A stretch of 5,501 nt of DNA from Clostridia bacterium (lineage in GTDB: Bacteria; Bacillota; Clostridia; Oscillospirales; Ruminococcaceae). A program made the translations under genes and the position numbers. The notes beneath the pieces were generated by a model. It was given only the letters and a program-made list of their open reading frames with translations. It ran no database searches and had not been told where the DNA came from. Positions 1 to 4,375 of this stretch are shown in pieces (within the stretch, counting starts at the first letter, position 1; each line of letters opens with the position of its first letter). The stretch covers positions 1-5,501 of the forward strand of contig JAGKVC010000194.1 of NCBI GenBank assembly GCA_021152595.1, in the 5' to 3' direction.

Positions 1-530
1 TCTATGAGCAGCAGTAAGCCTGCCGCTATGGCCGTGCCTGAAAAAGAATCCGCGATCATGCAGATGACTGCGCCGATAATCAGCAGAACTGCGGCGGCTC
101 TGAAAACAAGCGACATGATCCACTGCGAACGCGGCGATTCTGTATGACTGGCTGTGATGGAATACATGACGATTGCTTCAATCAGAAGCAGGATCGCAGC
201 GGCAATACTCCGCTCATTTCCATGCGCTTTCCAGATTGCGATGATACCGGTGCTGTTCAGAATAATTCCGCACAGCACGAGCAGGCAGCCTGATATTGTT
301 ACGGCCTTTTTTGATTTAGCGCTGTCCAGCACGAATCCAATCCGGAAAAAGCCGATACAGAACAGAAACGCTGCCAGTCCAAAAAGTATCCAGAACAGGA
401 TATTTGCTTTTTGCGGCAGCAGAAACAGCAGCCCATAGGAAGCTGCAAGGCAAAGAATATCCACGGCAATTTCAGCGATATTCTGCGGCTTTTCTATAAA
501 TGTTTTGATTTTTTCGACAAGTCCCTGCAT
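1..530 (-). CDS. Multi-spanning membrane protein, DUF308/HdeD-like (partial, C-terminus outside window)
   Basis: The minus strand is open from an ATG at 528-530 to the left edge, giving 176 codons without a stop. The start is set by an AAAGGAGA ribosome binding site 8-9 nt upstream. After an amphipathic head (MQGLVEKIKTFIEKPQN) the protein is a series of hydrophobic segments, roughly residues 18-40, 45-68, 75-98, 108-125, 138-158 and a last one running off the edge, with short basic or polar links such as DSAKSKKA. Six short helices in about 180 residues fit the DUF308/HdeD-like family of small integral membrane proteins, but no diagnostic motif fixes this, so the family is a guess. It has its own extended -10 promoter at 574-602 and is transcribed divergently from the broken response regulator at 748. 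Function unknown; the sequence supports a plasma-membrane location. Confidence 0.72.
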   Translation of the reverse strand, partial: MQGLVEKIKTFIEKPQNIAEIAVDILCLAASYGLLFLLPQKANILFWILFGLAAFLFCIGFFRIGFVLDSAKSKKAVTISGCLLVLCGIILNSTGIIAIWKAHGNERSIAAAILLLIEAIVMYSITASHTESPRSQWIMSLVFRAAAVLLIIGAVICMIADSFSGTAIAAGLLLLI

Positions 531-573
531 CTTCTCAATCTCCTTTTATTTCAGATTTGTTTTATCTGATAAG

Positions 574-602
574 ATTATAGCACAGAATGCCGGAGAAATC
601 AA
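574..602 (-). promoter_or_regulatory. SigA-type extended -10 promoter for the 1-530 membrane protein
   Basis: Read on the minus strand: -35 TTGATT (597-602), a 17-bp spacer, and -10 TATAAT (574-579) preceded by TGC (extended -10). Transcription should begin near 567, leaving a leader of about 37 nt. The -10 side (CTGTGCTATAAT) is identical to the two cassette promoters at 2015 and 2971; the -35 and most of the spacer differ. Confidence 0.8.
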
Positions 603-747
603 GTGGAAATATACACAGTCCGAATTGATATTGATTAGCGGGGCTGCCGGCATCCCCATGACAGCCTTTGCGATACTGTGCCGCTTTACCTCAATTTAAC
701 ATACTGATACTATTCAACTTATACTATATCATGAGGAGTGTGATAGA
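603..747. other. Divergent intergenic region with a weak plus-strand promoter candidate
   Basis: This stretch separates the minus-strand membrane protein promoter from the response regulator remnant. Possible plus-strand signals are TTTAAC (695-700) and TATACT (720-725), but their spacing is 19 bp, so a promoter is only tentative. GATACT occurs at 672 and 706, which could be half-sites for the regulator, but two short copies are weak evidence. A GAGGAG ribosome binding site lies at 733-738. No gene is seen here. Confidence 0.3.
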
Positions 748-1158
748 ATGCTGATATACATTGTTGAAGATGAAGAAAGGATCAGGAACCTTGAAAGCTA
801 TGCGCTGGAAAAGAATGGCTTTGAAGTCATGAGCTTTGCAGATTCCGGCGGCTTCTATCAGGCGATGGATGACAGAGCACCTGACCTGATCCTGCTGGAT
901 ATTATGCTGCCCGGTGATGACGGGCTGACAATTCAAAAAAAGCTCCGCAGCAGTTCAGAATATGATAACATCCCTGTTATTATCATATCTGCCAAAACAA
1001 CCGAGCTTGACCGCGTGAAAGGGCTGGATCATGGAAAAAAAGATTGTATTCAGCCTGTTTTATATGGGCACAATCACCGCGGTAATCGGAATTCTCATAA
1101 CAACCATTGTCTGTTACGGATTTTTTCATGCGAAAGTCAAGGAAAACCTTGTGCATGA
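748..1158 (+). pseudogene. Response regulator, truncated in the receiver domain (OmpR-type likely)
   Basis: The ATG at 748 follows GAGGAG by 9 nt. Residues 1-96 are a clear receiver domain: acidic pocket E7/D8 in IVEDEERI, phosphoacceptor D51 in LILLDIMLPGDDG, and conserved S81 in PVIIISAKTTELDRV. After GLDHG (residue 96) the family normally continues with an ADDYITKPF-like stretch holding the conserved Lys, then a winged-helix DNA-binding domain. Here both are missing. The remaining 40 codons (97-136) are an out-of-frame reading of the start of a histidine kinase gene (true frame from 1031). A deletion has therefore joined the regulator to the kinase, probably through a shared CATGGA or ATGGA. 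With no Lys and no output domain the product cannot be a normal regulator, though a phosphate-accepting stub is conceivable. Assignment to the receiver family is certain; OmpR-type is inferred from the adjacent kinase. Confidence 0.85.
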
Positions 1159-1288
1159 ATGCAATATCGTTGCAAAGTGCTGTGATAAGATCAAAACGCC
1201 CGATGAACTGGAACGGTTCACACAGGAGAATTTCCGCATTACGCTGATTGAGAAAGACGGTTCTGTTCTGTATTTGTTGACGGCTTGA
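1031..1288 (+). pseudogene. Sensor histidine kinase, N-terminal fragment only
   Basis: The frame from ATG 1031 encodes a short basic head (MEKK), a transmembrane helix at about residues 6-30, then a polar region ending FRITLIEKDGSVLY, a phrase typical of the extracytoplasmic sensor domain of PhoR/VanS-like kinases. After about residue 80 the sequence becomes LLTA and stops. The second TM helix, HAMP, HisKA and HATPase domains are missing. The break falls around 1268-1275, where a minus-strand coding region of a different gene (1239-1424) takes over. The kinase start codon sits exactly at the deletion junction with the response regulator upstream, so the reading frame was kept but placed inside the regulator ORF. 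An AAGGG 8 nt before the ATG could serve as a ribosome binding site by chance. Not functional as a kinase. Confidence 0.8.
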
Positions 1289-1424
1289 TGCAGAGCGACG
1301 GGTATTCCTTAACATAATACTCTGAGCTCTTGCGTTCAACAGTGAAACCGTTCTGCTGAAAGTAGGCAACGAGGTCTGCTTCTCTCGCAGCCTGTACCAA
1401 TGCTTTGTATTCGTCCTGCCTCAT
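1239..1424 (-). pseudogene. N-terminal stub of a DUF3991/toprim-like mobile-element protein
   Basis: Minus-strand ATG at 1422-1424 with AAAGGAG (1430-1436) 5 nt upstream; 61 codons. The text MRQDEYKALVQAAREADL, VAYFQQNGFTVERKSSEYY and VKEYPSLCIKPSTN resembles the start of the CHC2-like/DUF3991-toprim proteins carried by integrative conjugative elements of Firmicutes, where an AREADL..YF..NG motif leads into a zinc-finger-like segment. After STN (about residue 51) the frame runs antisense through the broken kinase and stops (TEQNRLSQSA), so almost the whole protein is missing. The junction lies near 1268-1275. No promoter is visible directly upstream; the preceding feature is the terminator at 1449-1479, so the stub is probably silent. 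It is best read as a footprint of a conjugative element. The family call is from memory of the motif and is moderately sure. Confidence 0.6.
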
Positions 1425-1448
1425 AAATTCTCCTTTCGTTTTTCGGGT

Positions 1449-1479
1449 AAAGAAAAGCACCTGCCGTCGCAAGTGCTTC
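1449..1479 (-). terminator. Rho-independent terminator of the 1495-1974 gene
   Basis: On the minus strand AAGCACTTGC (1478-1469), loop GACG, GCAGGTGCTT (1464-1455), followed by TTCTTT. The stem is 10 bp with one G-T pair that forms only in minus-strand RNA, which fixes the orientation. It starts 16 nt after the stop codon. The same stem, and the CTGAATATAC preceding it, recur at 2070-2101. Confidence 0.85.
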
Positions 1480-1494
1480 GCGTATATTCAGTTA

Positions 1495-1974
1495 TTACAG
1501 GATGCCTGTGGAATAAACGATTATCGCAAATACAAGCAACAGACAGAACAGCAGGCAAAATATTCCGCCGAACAATGTTGTCACCCGAAGCCGCTTCCAT
1601 GTTCGCAGATTCTCTTGCAACATCGGAAAAGGCTCCTTCCGCGATATAAACATAACCTCAGTCTCTTTCAGGTCAGCATATTTCTTGCCGTGATCGCTCT
1701 CCGTTTTCAGCACAAATTGCTGCTCCTCTCCTGTACGCGGGACCATGCATTCTATCGTCACTATGTACTGCGTCTGCCGCAGGCGACCGTACTGTACTGT
1801 CTGCACAGAGAAATCTGTCACTCTGGCAGGAACTAAAACTCCCTCGCGCCGATAAAGCCGCAGAATCCGGAACGCCTGAACCGCATGCTCCAGCATCATG
1901 AATGTGAACAGGCCGTAAAGTAGAAGCGGAAACAGTAACTCCCGCATAAGCTCTCCGAATGTTATTTTCGGCAT
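1495..1974 (-). CDS. Two-TM membrane protein, DUF3592-like
   Basis: A 159-residue protein. I chose the ATG at 1972-1974 (MPKITFGELM) because an AGGGGGG ribosome binding site lies 8 nt upstream; an upstream in-frame ATG at 2001 would leave almost no leader after the promoter. Layout: a short cytoplasmic head, TM1 at about 13-33, a soluble section at 40-125 (VPARVTDFSVQTVQYGRL...RQTQYIVTIECMV, then a stretch ending EVMFISRKEPFP), and TM2 at about 131-155. Two helices flanking a small beta-rich domain with an 'A.V......' opening and a 'v.v.y.p..P' close is the DUF3592-like plan; function unknown. It is a monocistronic unit with promoter at 2015-2043 and terminator at 1449-1479, both near-copies of those around the 2126-2941 gene. 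A role as membrane immunity protein or accessory factor is only a guess from that company. Confidence 0.8.
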   Translation of the reverse strand: MPKITFGELMRELLFPLLLYGLFTFMMLEHAVQAFRILRLYRREGVLVPARVTDFSVQTVQYGRLRQTQYIVTIECMVPRTGEEQQFVLKTESDHGKKYADLKETEVMFISRKEPFPMLQENLRTWKRLRVTTLFGGIFCLLFCLLLVFAIIVYSTGIL

Positions 1975-2014
1975 GATATGTACCCCCCTGTGCCTCCTCA
2001 TAATATACACCAGA

Positions 2015-2043
2015 ATTATAGCACAGCAAGGAGAAAAAGTCAA
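2015..2043 (-). promoter_or_regulatory. SigA-type extended -10 promoter of the 1495-1974 gene (cassette promoter copy A)
   Basis: Minus strand: -35 TTGACT (2038-2043), 17-bp spacer, -10 TATAAT (2015-2020) with upstream TGC. Expected start of transcription is near 2008. The whole element, spacer included, matches the promoter at 2971-2999 with a single mismatch; outside it the two upstream regions diverge at once. Confidence 0.92.
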
Positions 2044-2069
2044 TCAGCGGCGGTGATGAAACGGGCATA

Positions 2070-2101
2070 CAAAAGCACCTGCATTTGAGCAAGTGCTTTG
2101 T
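2070..2101 (-). terminator. Rho-independent terminator of the 2126-2941 gene
   Basis: Minus strand AAAGCACTTGC (2099-2089), loop TCAAAT, GCAGGTGCTTT (2082-2072) and one further T before GTATGCC. The 11-bp stem contains a G-T pair that forms only in minus-strand RNA. The T-tract is short, so termination may be incomplete. Stem sequence and the CTGAATATAC leading into it match the terminator at 1449-1479; only the loop differs. Confidence 0.8.
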
Positions 2102-2125
2102 GTATATTCAGCTAATAGTTTTCTA

Positions 2126-2941
2126 TTATAGTTTCAGTCCGCAGCTTTCGTTTTCCTCAACATACTGGTCTATGATATATTCCGCTGCTTTTTGTCCGCT
2201 TTCAAAATCCCACCGTCTGGGGAATCCTTCTATTTCACGGCAGTGCGAATAGGTGAGATGATAAATGCGCCACAGCTCCGTTCCGTCCTTCCTTACTGAT
2301 TGGAACAGCATATCATCATTGGCATCGCATTTGTATATCACATACACCCGACCGTCAAAAAACGGATCATCCTCACCGAGTTCAAGTTTCAATTCGGATA
2401 CAAAGGCTGCTTCACGTTTTTCCTCCGGCAGCATCCACCAGTTGAAATCCTCCCCGTATTTCTCTTCGCAACGCTTTATGATGTCTTCCATTGACAGATC
2501 GGCTGTGATATTGATTCGGTTTTGTTCACGCAGCGAATCTGATGCACCTTTTCCGAAATACCGGTCAAAATAATCATCGAACACCAGTATTCCGGAGCGC
2601 CGCACCATGACAGGGCTGTCGCCGTTTGGCTGATAGAGCAGATCGCAGCTGCGCATTCGCACCAACTGTTTCATCACATACAGAAGCTCGTCCGCAGAAT
2701 TGCAGTCGGAATCAGAAAAATACTGAAAGGAAAGGCAACAATTCACATTGACACCATAGTCCTCCCACATCCATTCTATCGTTCTTTTATCCCATGAAGA
2801 AACGGATACATTGACATGATCGTTAAGGAAACATCGTTCTTCATTTGTTTGATTCGGGCTTGATGGATATAGCTTCTGCATTAGCTCGATCAGCTCAGAA
2901 GGACGATCTGCGTAAAGATCAATATAGTTTTCGACTGACAT
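2126..2941 (-). CDS. Two-domain putative immunity protein, SitI3-like N-terminus
   Basis: A 271-residue soluble, acidic protein with no signal peptide or TM segment. The start at 2939-2941 is fixed by a strong GGAGGTGAT site 6 nt away. Residues 40-130 follow the SitI3 pattern (immunity proteins first described in Myxococcus toxin exchange): a short strand (NVSVSS), then YGVNVNCCLSFQYF, a helix (ELLYVMKQLVRM), and CDLLYQPNGD..VMVRRSGILVFDDYF, matching the family's 'v.vsF', 'll..GD..ll.nGe..ll.r..g.l.l' sequence. Residues 145-265 look like a second domain: FFDGRVYVIYKCDANDDMLF, then LWRIYHLTYS..REIEGFPRRWDF and a closing helix ending YIIDQYVEE, a layout I associate with small SMI1-like or uncharacterised immunity-type proteins. 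No partner toxin is in the window, so if it is an immunity protein it is an orphan. The gene is monocistronic, with promoter at 2971-2999 and terminator at 2070-2101. CDS certain; family moderately sure; immunity role inferred. Confidence 0.85.
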   Translation of the reverse strand: MSVENYIDLYADRPSELIELMQKLYPSSPNQTNEERCFLNDHVNVSVSSWDKRTIEWMWEDYGVNVNCCLSFQYFSDSDCNSADELLYVMKQLVRMRSCDLLYQPNGDSPVMVRRSGILVFDDYFDRYFGKGASDSLREQNRINITADLSMEDIIKRCEEKYGEDFNWWMLPEEKREAAFVSELKLELGEDDPFFDGRVYVIYKCDANDDMLFQSVRKDGTELWRIYHLTYSHCREIEGFPRRWDFESGQKAAEYIIDQYVEENESCGLKL

Positions 2942-2970
2942 TTCAATATCACCTCCGGCGTTATAACTGG

Positions 2971-2999
2971 ATTATAGCACAGCAGGGAGAAAAAGTCAA
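2971..2999 (-). promoter_or_regulatory. SigA-type extended -10 promoter of the 2126-2941 gene (cassette promoter copy B)
   Basis: Minus strand: -35 TTGACT (2994-2999), 17-bp spacer, -10 TATAAT (2971-2976), upstream TGC. Transcription should start near 2964, giving a leader of about 22 nt that is mostly the ribosome binding site. It is the near-twin of the promoter at 2015-2043. The MITE-like element begins only 3 bp upstream of the -35 box. Confidence 0.92.
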
Positions 3000-3002
3000 T
3001 TA

Positions 3003-3162
3003 GGGCGTGTTGACACTAAGCCTAACACGCGTCTTTCTGGCTGATTTTGCCCCGTTCGTCGTTAAAACTCCTTGCCGGGCGACAGCCCGCCTGCGGATTT
3101 TTGCCTAGAACGGAACAAAATCATCTCAAAAATCCGCATATTATTATAGTGTCAACACGCCC
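3003..3162. mobile_element. 160-bp MITE-like element with 16-bp perfect terminal inverted repeats
   Basis: The ends GGGCGTGTTGACACTA (3003-3018) and TAGTGTCAACACGCCC (3147-3162) are exact inverted copies, flanked by TA at 3001-3002 and 3163-3164, as expected for a TA target duplication. No transposase is encoded. The interior has further inverted repeats: TGCGGATTTTTG (3092-3103) with CAAAAATCCGCA (3127-3138), GATTTTGCCCCGTTC (3043-3057) with GAACGGAACAAAATC (3108-3122, two mismatches), and GCGTGTT/AACACGC near the left end, so the element can fold into a compact structure. TA duplication and G-rich tips fit IS630-like elements or TA-targeting IS5-family groups; which one cannot be told by eye. 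It would need a transposase in trans. Confidence 0.85.
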
Positions 3163-3396
3163 TAGAGCAAATCGGAACGCTCCCGCATTTTCCTGCGGGA
3201 GCGTTCCCCTAGCATTATCTTCCCCTTGTCCGGCATCGAGGACAATGACAGGGGACTGTGCGGCAGATGCCGTCACGGCATCTGGTGCATTATGCGTATT
3301 GCGCCATGCTGCGAGCTGCATTCCCGCCGCGCTGACAGCGAGGATCCCGAAGAACAACGCACTTCTTGTCACGATCTTTCTGATTTCCGGTTTCAT
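3121..3396 (-). pseudogene. N-terminal stub of an exported N-acetylmuramoyl-L-alanine amidase-like protein
   Basis: Minus-strand ATG at 3394-3396 behind AGAGGTGAT. The encoded text is a basic head (MKPEIRKIVTR), one hydrophobic signal/anchor segment at about residues 12-29, a short Ala-rich linker and PVIVLDAGQGEDN. VIVLDAGHGGED is the opening strand and first zinc-binding His motif of amidase_3 enzymes such as CwlD; here His is replaced by Gln and the homology ends at once. The following codons run through the 3174-3207 hairpin and into the MITE-like element, where the frame stops (91 codons against about 220 or more for an amidase). The breakpoint appears to fall inside the His codon (GGACA, then unrelated sequence). 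If translated it would be an anchored peptide without a catalytic domain. The family rests on one motif, so it is plausible but not secure. Confidence 0.5.
3174..3207. repeat. Perfect 14-bp inverted repeat (hairpin) between MITE and amidase stub
   Basis: GGAACGCTCCCGCA (3174-3187), loop TTTTCC, TGCGGGAGCGTTCC (3194-3207). The stem is GC-rich and perfect. Neither strand has a proper T-tract afterwards, so it is not a textbook terminator, although strong stems alone can pause or stabilise transcripts. CTAG occurs on both sides (3162-3165 and 3209-3212). It could be a relic terminator, a small mobile palindrome, or the scar at which the amidase gene was cut. Confidence 0.75.
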
Positions 3397-3502
3397 ATAT
3401 ATCACCTCTGAATTGGTTTTAGTAAAGGTGTATGTTCGGGGACAGGGGAATATGACTATTTTAGAAACTGAGGAATATATCAAGCAAGATCAAGGAGGAT
3501 GT

Positions 3503-3679
3503 ATGAGATTATTAAACTGTGTTATCCCTCTTATGCTTGGTGCAGGCAGCATGGGAACGGCGATGGGCGGTGTGCCTGTTGAGAAGGTCGCAGAGGCTAT
3601 TCGCAAGGGTGGGTGGCACCAAGGAATAATGCCATTTACCTTATTGACGTATTTCCTTGACGATACTGCCCGAAAGTGA
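3503..3679 (+). CDS. Small hypothetical protein with glycine-rich hydrophobic segment
   Basis: A 58-codon frame starting at ATG 3503 behind a strong AAGGAGG (3492-3498), spacing 4 nt; an in-frame ATG at 3452 with weaker AGGGG would give 75 residues. The protein opens with a hydrophobic, Gly/Ala-rich stretch (NCVIPLMLGAGSMGTAMGG), continues with a charged helix-like part (VPVEKVAEAIRKGGW) and ends LLTYFLDDTARK. I do not recognise it. The two Gly just before VPVEK could be read as a double-glycine cleavage site, but the leader lacks the usual conserved positions. Its last codons overlap the promoter of the sigma factor operon (3657-3685), which argues that it is either an unrelated gene end or a fortuitous frame. 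No clear promoter is seen upstream. Confidence 0.35.
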   Translation: MRLLNCVIPLMLGAGSMGTAMGGVPVEKVAEAIRKGGWHQGIMPFTLLTYFLDDTARK

Positions 3680-3685
3680 TATACT
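3657..3685 (+). promoter_or_regulatory. Promoter of the ECF sigma factor operon
   Basis: -35 TTGACG (3657-3662), 17-bp spacer, -10 TATACT (3680-3685) preceded by TGA (extended -10). It is a housekeeping SigA-type promoter rather than an ECF-type one (no AAC -35), so basal expression would not depend on the sigma factor it drives. Transcription should begin near 3692. Confidence 0.8.
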
Positions 3686-3691
3686 CAAATT

Positions 3692-3811
3692 GAAATGCAC
3701 AGCACATTGCACAAACTTCATTTTATTTCAAAATATCGCGCGTAGTTTCCTTCGTTTTCTTCGTGTAATAAGTGAAAGCACATGAAAGGGCTTTCAGAAA
3801 GGAGCTTGTCA
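3692..3811 (+). other. Leader of about 120 nt before the sigma factor, with a short hairpin
   Basis: From the inferred start site to the ATG at 3812. It is AT-rich and non-coding in its first part. TGAAAGC (3773-3779) pairs with GCTTTCA (3790-3796) 15 nt or less before the AAAGGAG site (3798-3804), with no T-tract. An ATG at 3782 inside the hairpin loop is in frame with the sigma factor but lacks a ribosome binding site. I recognise no known riboswitch. Confidence 0.4.
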
Positions 3812-4375
3812 ATGGACAACGGTGCAAGTAGCTACCGCCGTTTCCGTGACAACGGTGACCAGAATGCGCTTGTCGAGATCATAAGGGACTACAAAGACGG
3901 TCTGATTCTATACCTGACCGGCATTGTCGGGAATGTGCTGACCGCGGAAGAGCTTGCAGAGGATACCTTTGTTCTGCTCGGTACGAAAAAGCCGAAAGAC
4001 AAAGGAAAAGGCTCGTTTAAGACATGGCTTTATACCATTGGCAGAAATGTTGCGATAGACTATCTTCGGAAGCATTCAAAGCATATCGAGGTTTCTATTG
4101 ATGAAAACAATGCTGACCTGATCAGCGATGAAGATGCCGTTGAATCAGCGTATTTCAAAAAGGAACAGAACATCACAGTACATAAGGCTATGAGAAAACT
4201 TGCTCCGGAATACCAACAGGTATTATGGCTGATATACTTTGAGGAACTGAGCAGCAAGGAAGCTGCAAGGATCATGAAGAAAAGTGTCCGGAGCATAGAA
4301 TCCCTTTTATACCGTGCGCGGAAGTCACTGAGATCACAGCTTGAAACGGAGGGCTTTGATTATGAAAACTTATGA
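3812..4375 (+). CDS. ECF-type (sigma-70 family) RNA polymerase sigma factor
   Basis: A 187-residue protein; start at 3812 because AAAGGAG lies 7 nt upstream. Residues 8-90 form region 2: helix YRRFRDNGDQNALVEII, then LTAEELAEDTFVLL (core-binding, 43-56) and SFKTWLYTIGRNVAIDYLRK (68-87, the -10 recognition and melting segment). An acidic linker (91-118) leads to region 4 at 121-180: MRKLAPEYQQVLWLIYFEEL, then the helix-turn-helix SSKEAARIMKKSVRSIESLL with YRARKSLR. Regions 1 and 3 are absent, as in ECF sigma factors. It would direct core polymerase to a small regulon when released from its anti-sigma partner. The next gene starts inside its 3' end (14-nt overlap), showing translational coupling. 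The specific ECF group and signal cannot be told. Confidence 0.93.
   Translation: MDNGASSYRRFRDNGDQNALVEIIRDYKDGLILYLTGIVGNVLTAEELAEDTFVLLGTKKPKDKGKGSFKTWLYTIGRNVAIDYLRKHSKHIEVSIDENNADLISDEDAVESAYFKKEQNITVHKAMRKLAPEYQQVLWLIYFEELSSKEAARIMKKSVRSIESLLYRARKSLRSQLETEGFDYENL

Noticed and set aside
690..730. Regulator binding repeats (GATACT) before the response regulator
   Set aside because: Only two short 6-bp copies in AT-rich DNA, with irregular spacing relative to the promoter; expected by chance.
1405..1836. Plus-strand open frame of 143 codons
   Set aside because: It is antisense to the DUF3592-like gene, runs through its terminator, has no ribosome binding site, and its Cys/Leu/His-rich text looks like a shadow.
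1673..2092. Minus-strand 139-codon frame overlapping the DUF3592-like gene and its promoter
   Set aside because: The start lies upstream of the promoter, there is no usable ribosome binding site, and the text is low-quality shadow coding.
2070..2101. The repeated stem-loops as integron attC-like or site-specific recombination sites
   Set aside because: The stems behave as terminators (T-tract side, G-U pairs in the sense RNA, placed right after stop codons) and lack the R/L box arrangement and core triplet; no integrase is in the window.
3047..3679. Plus-strand 210-codon frame starting inside the MITE-like element
   Set aside because: It crosses the MITE, the hairpin and the antisense of the amidase stub. 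Only its last 58-75 codons have plausible start signals and were kept as a small ORF.
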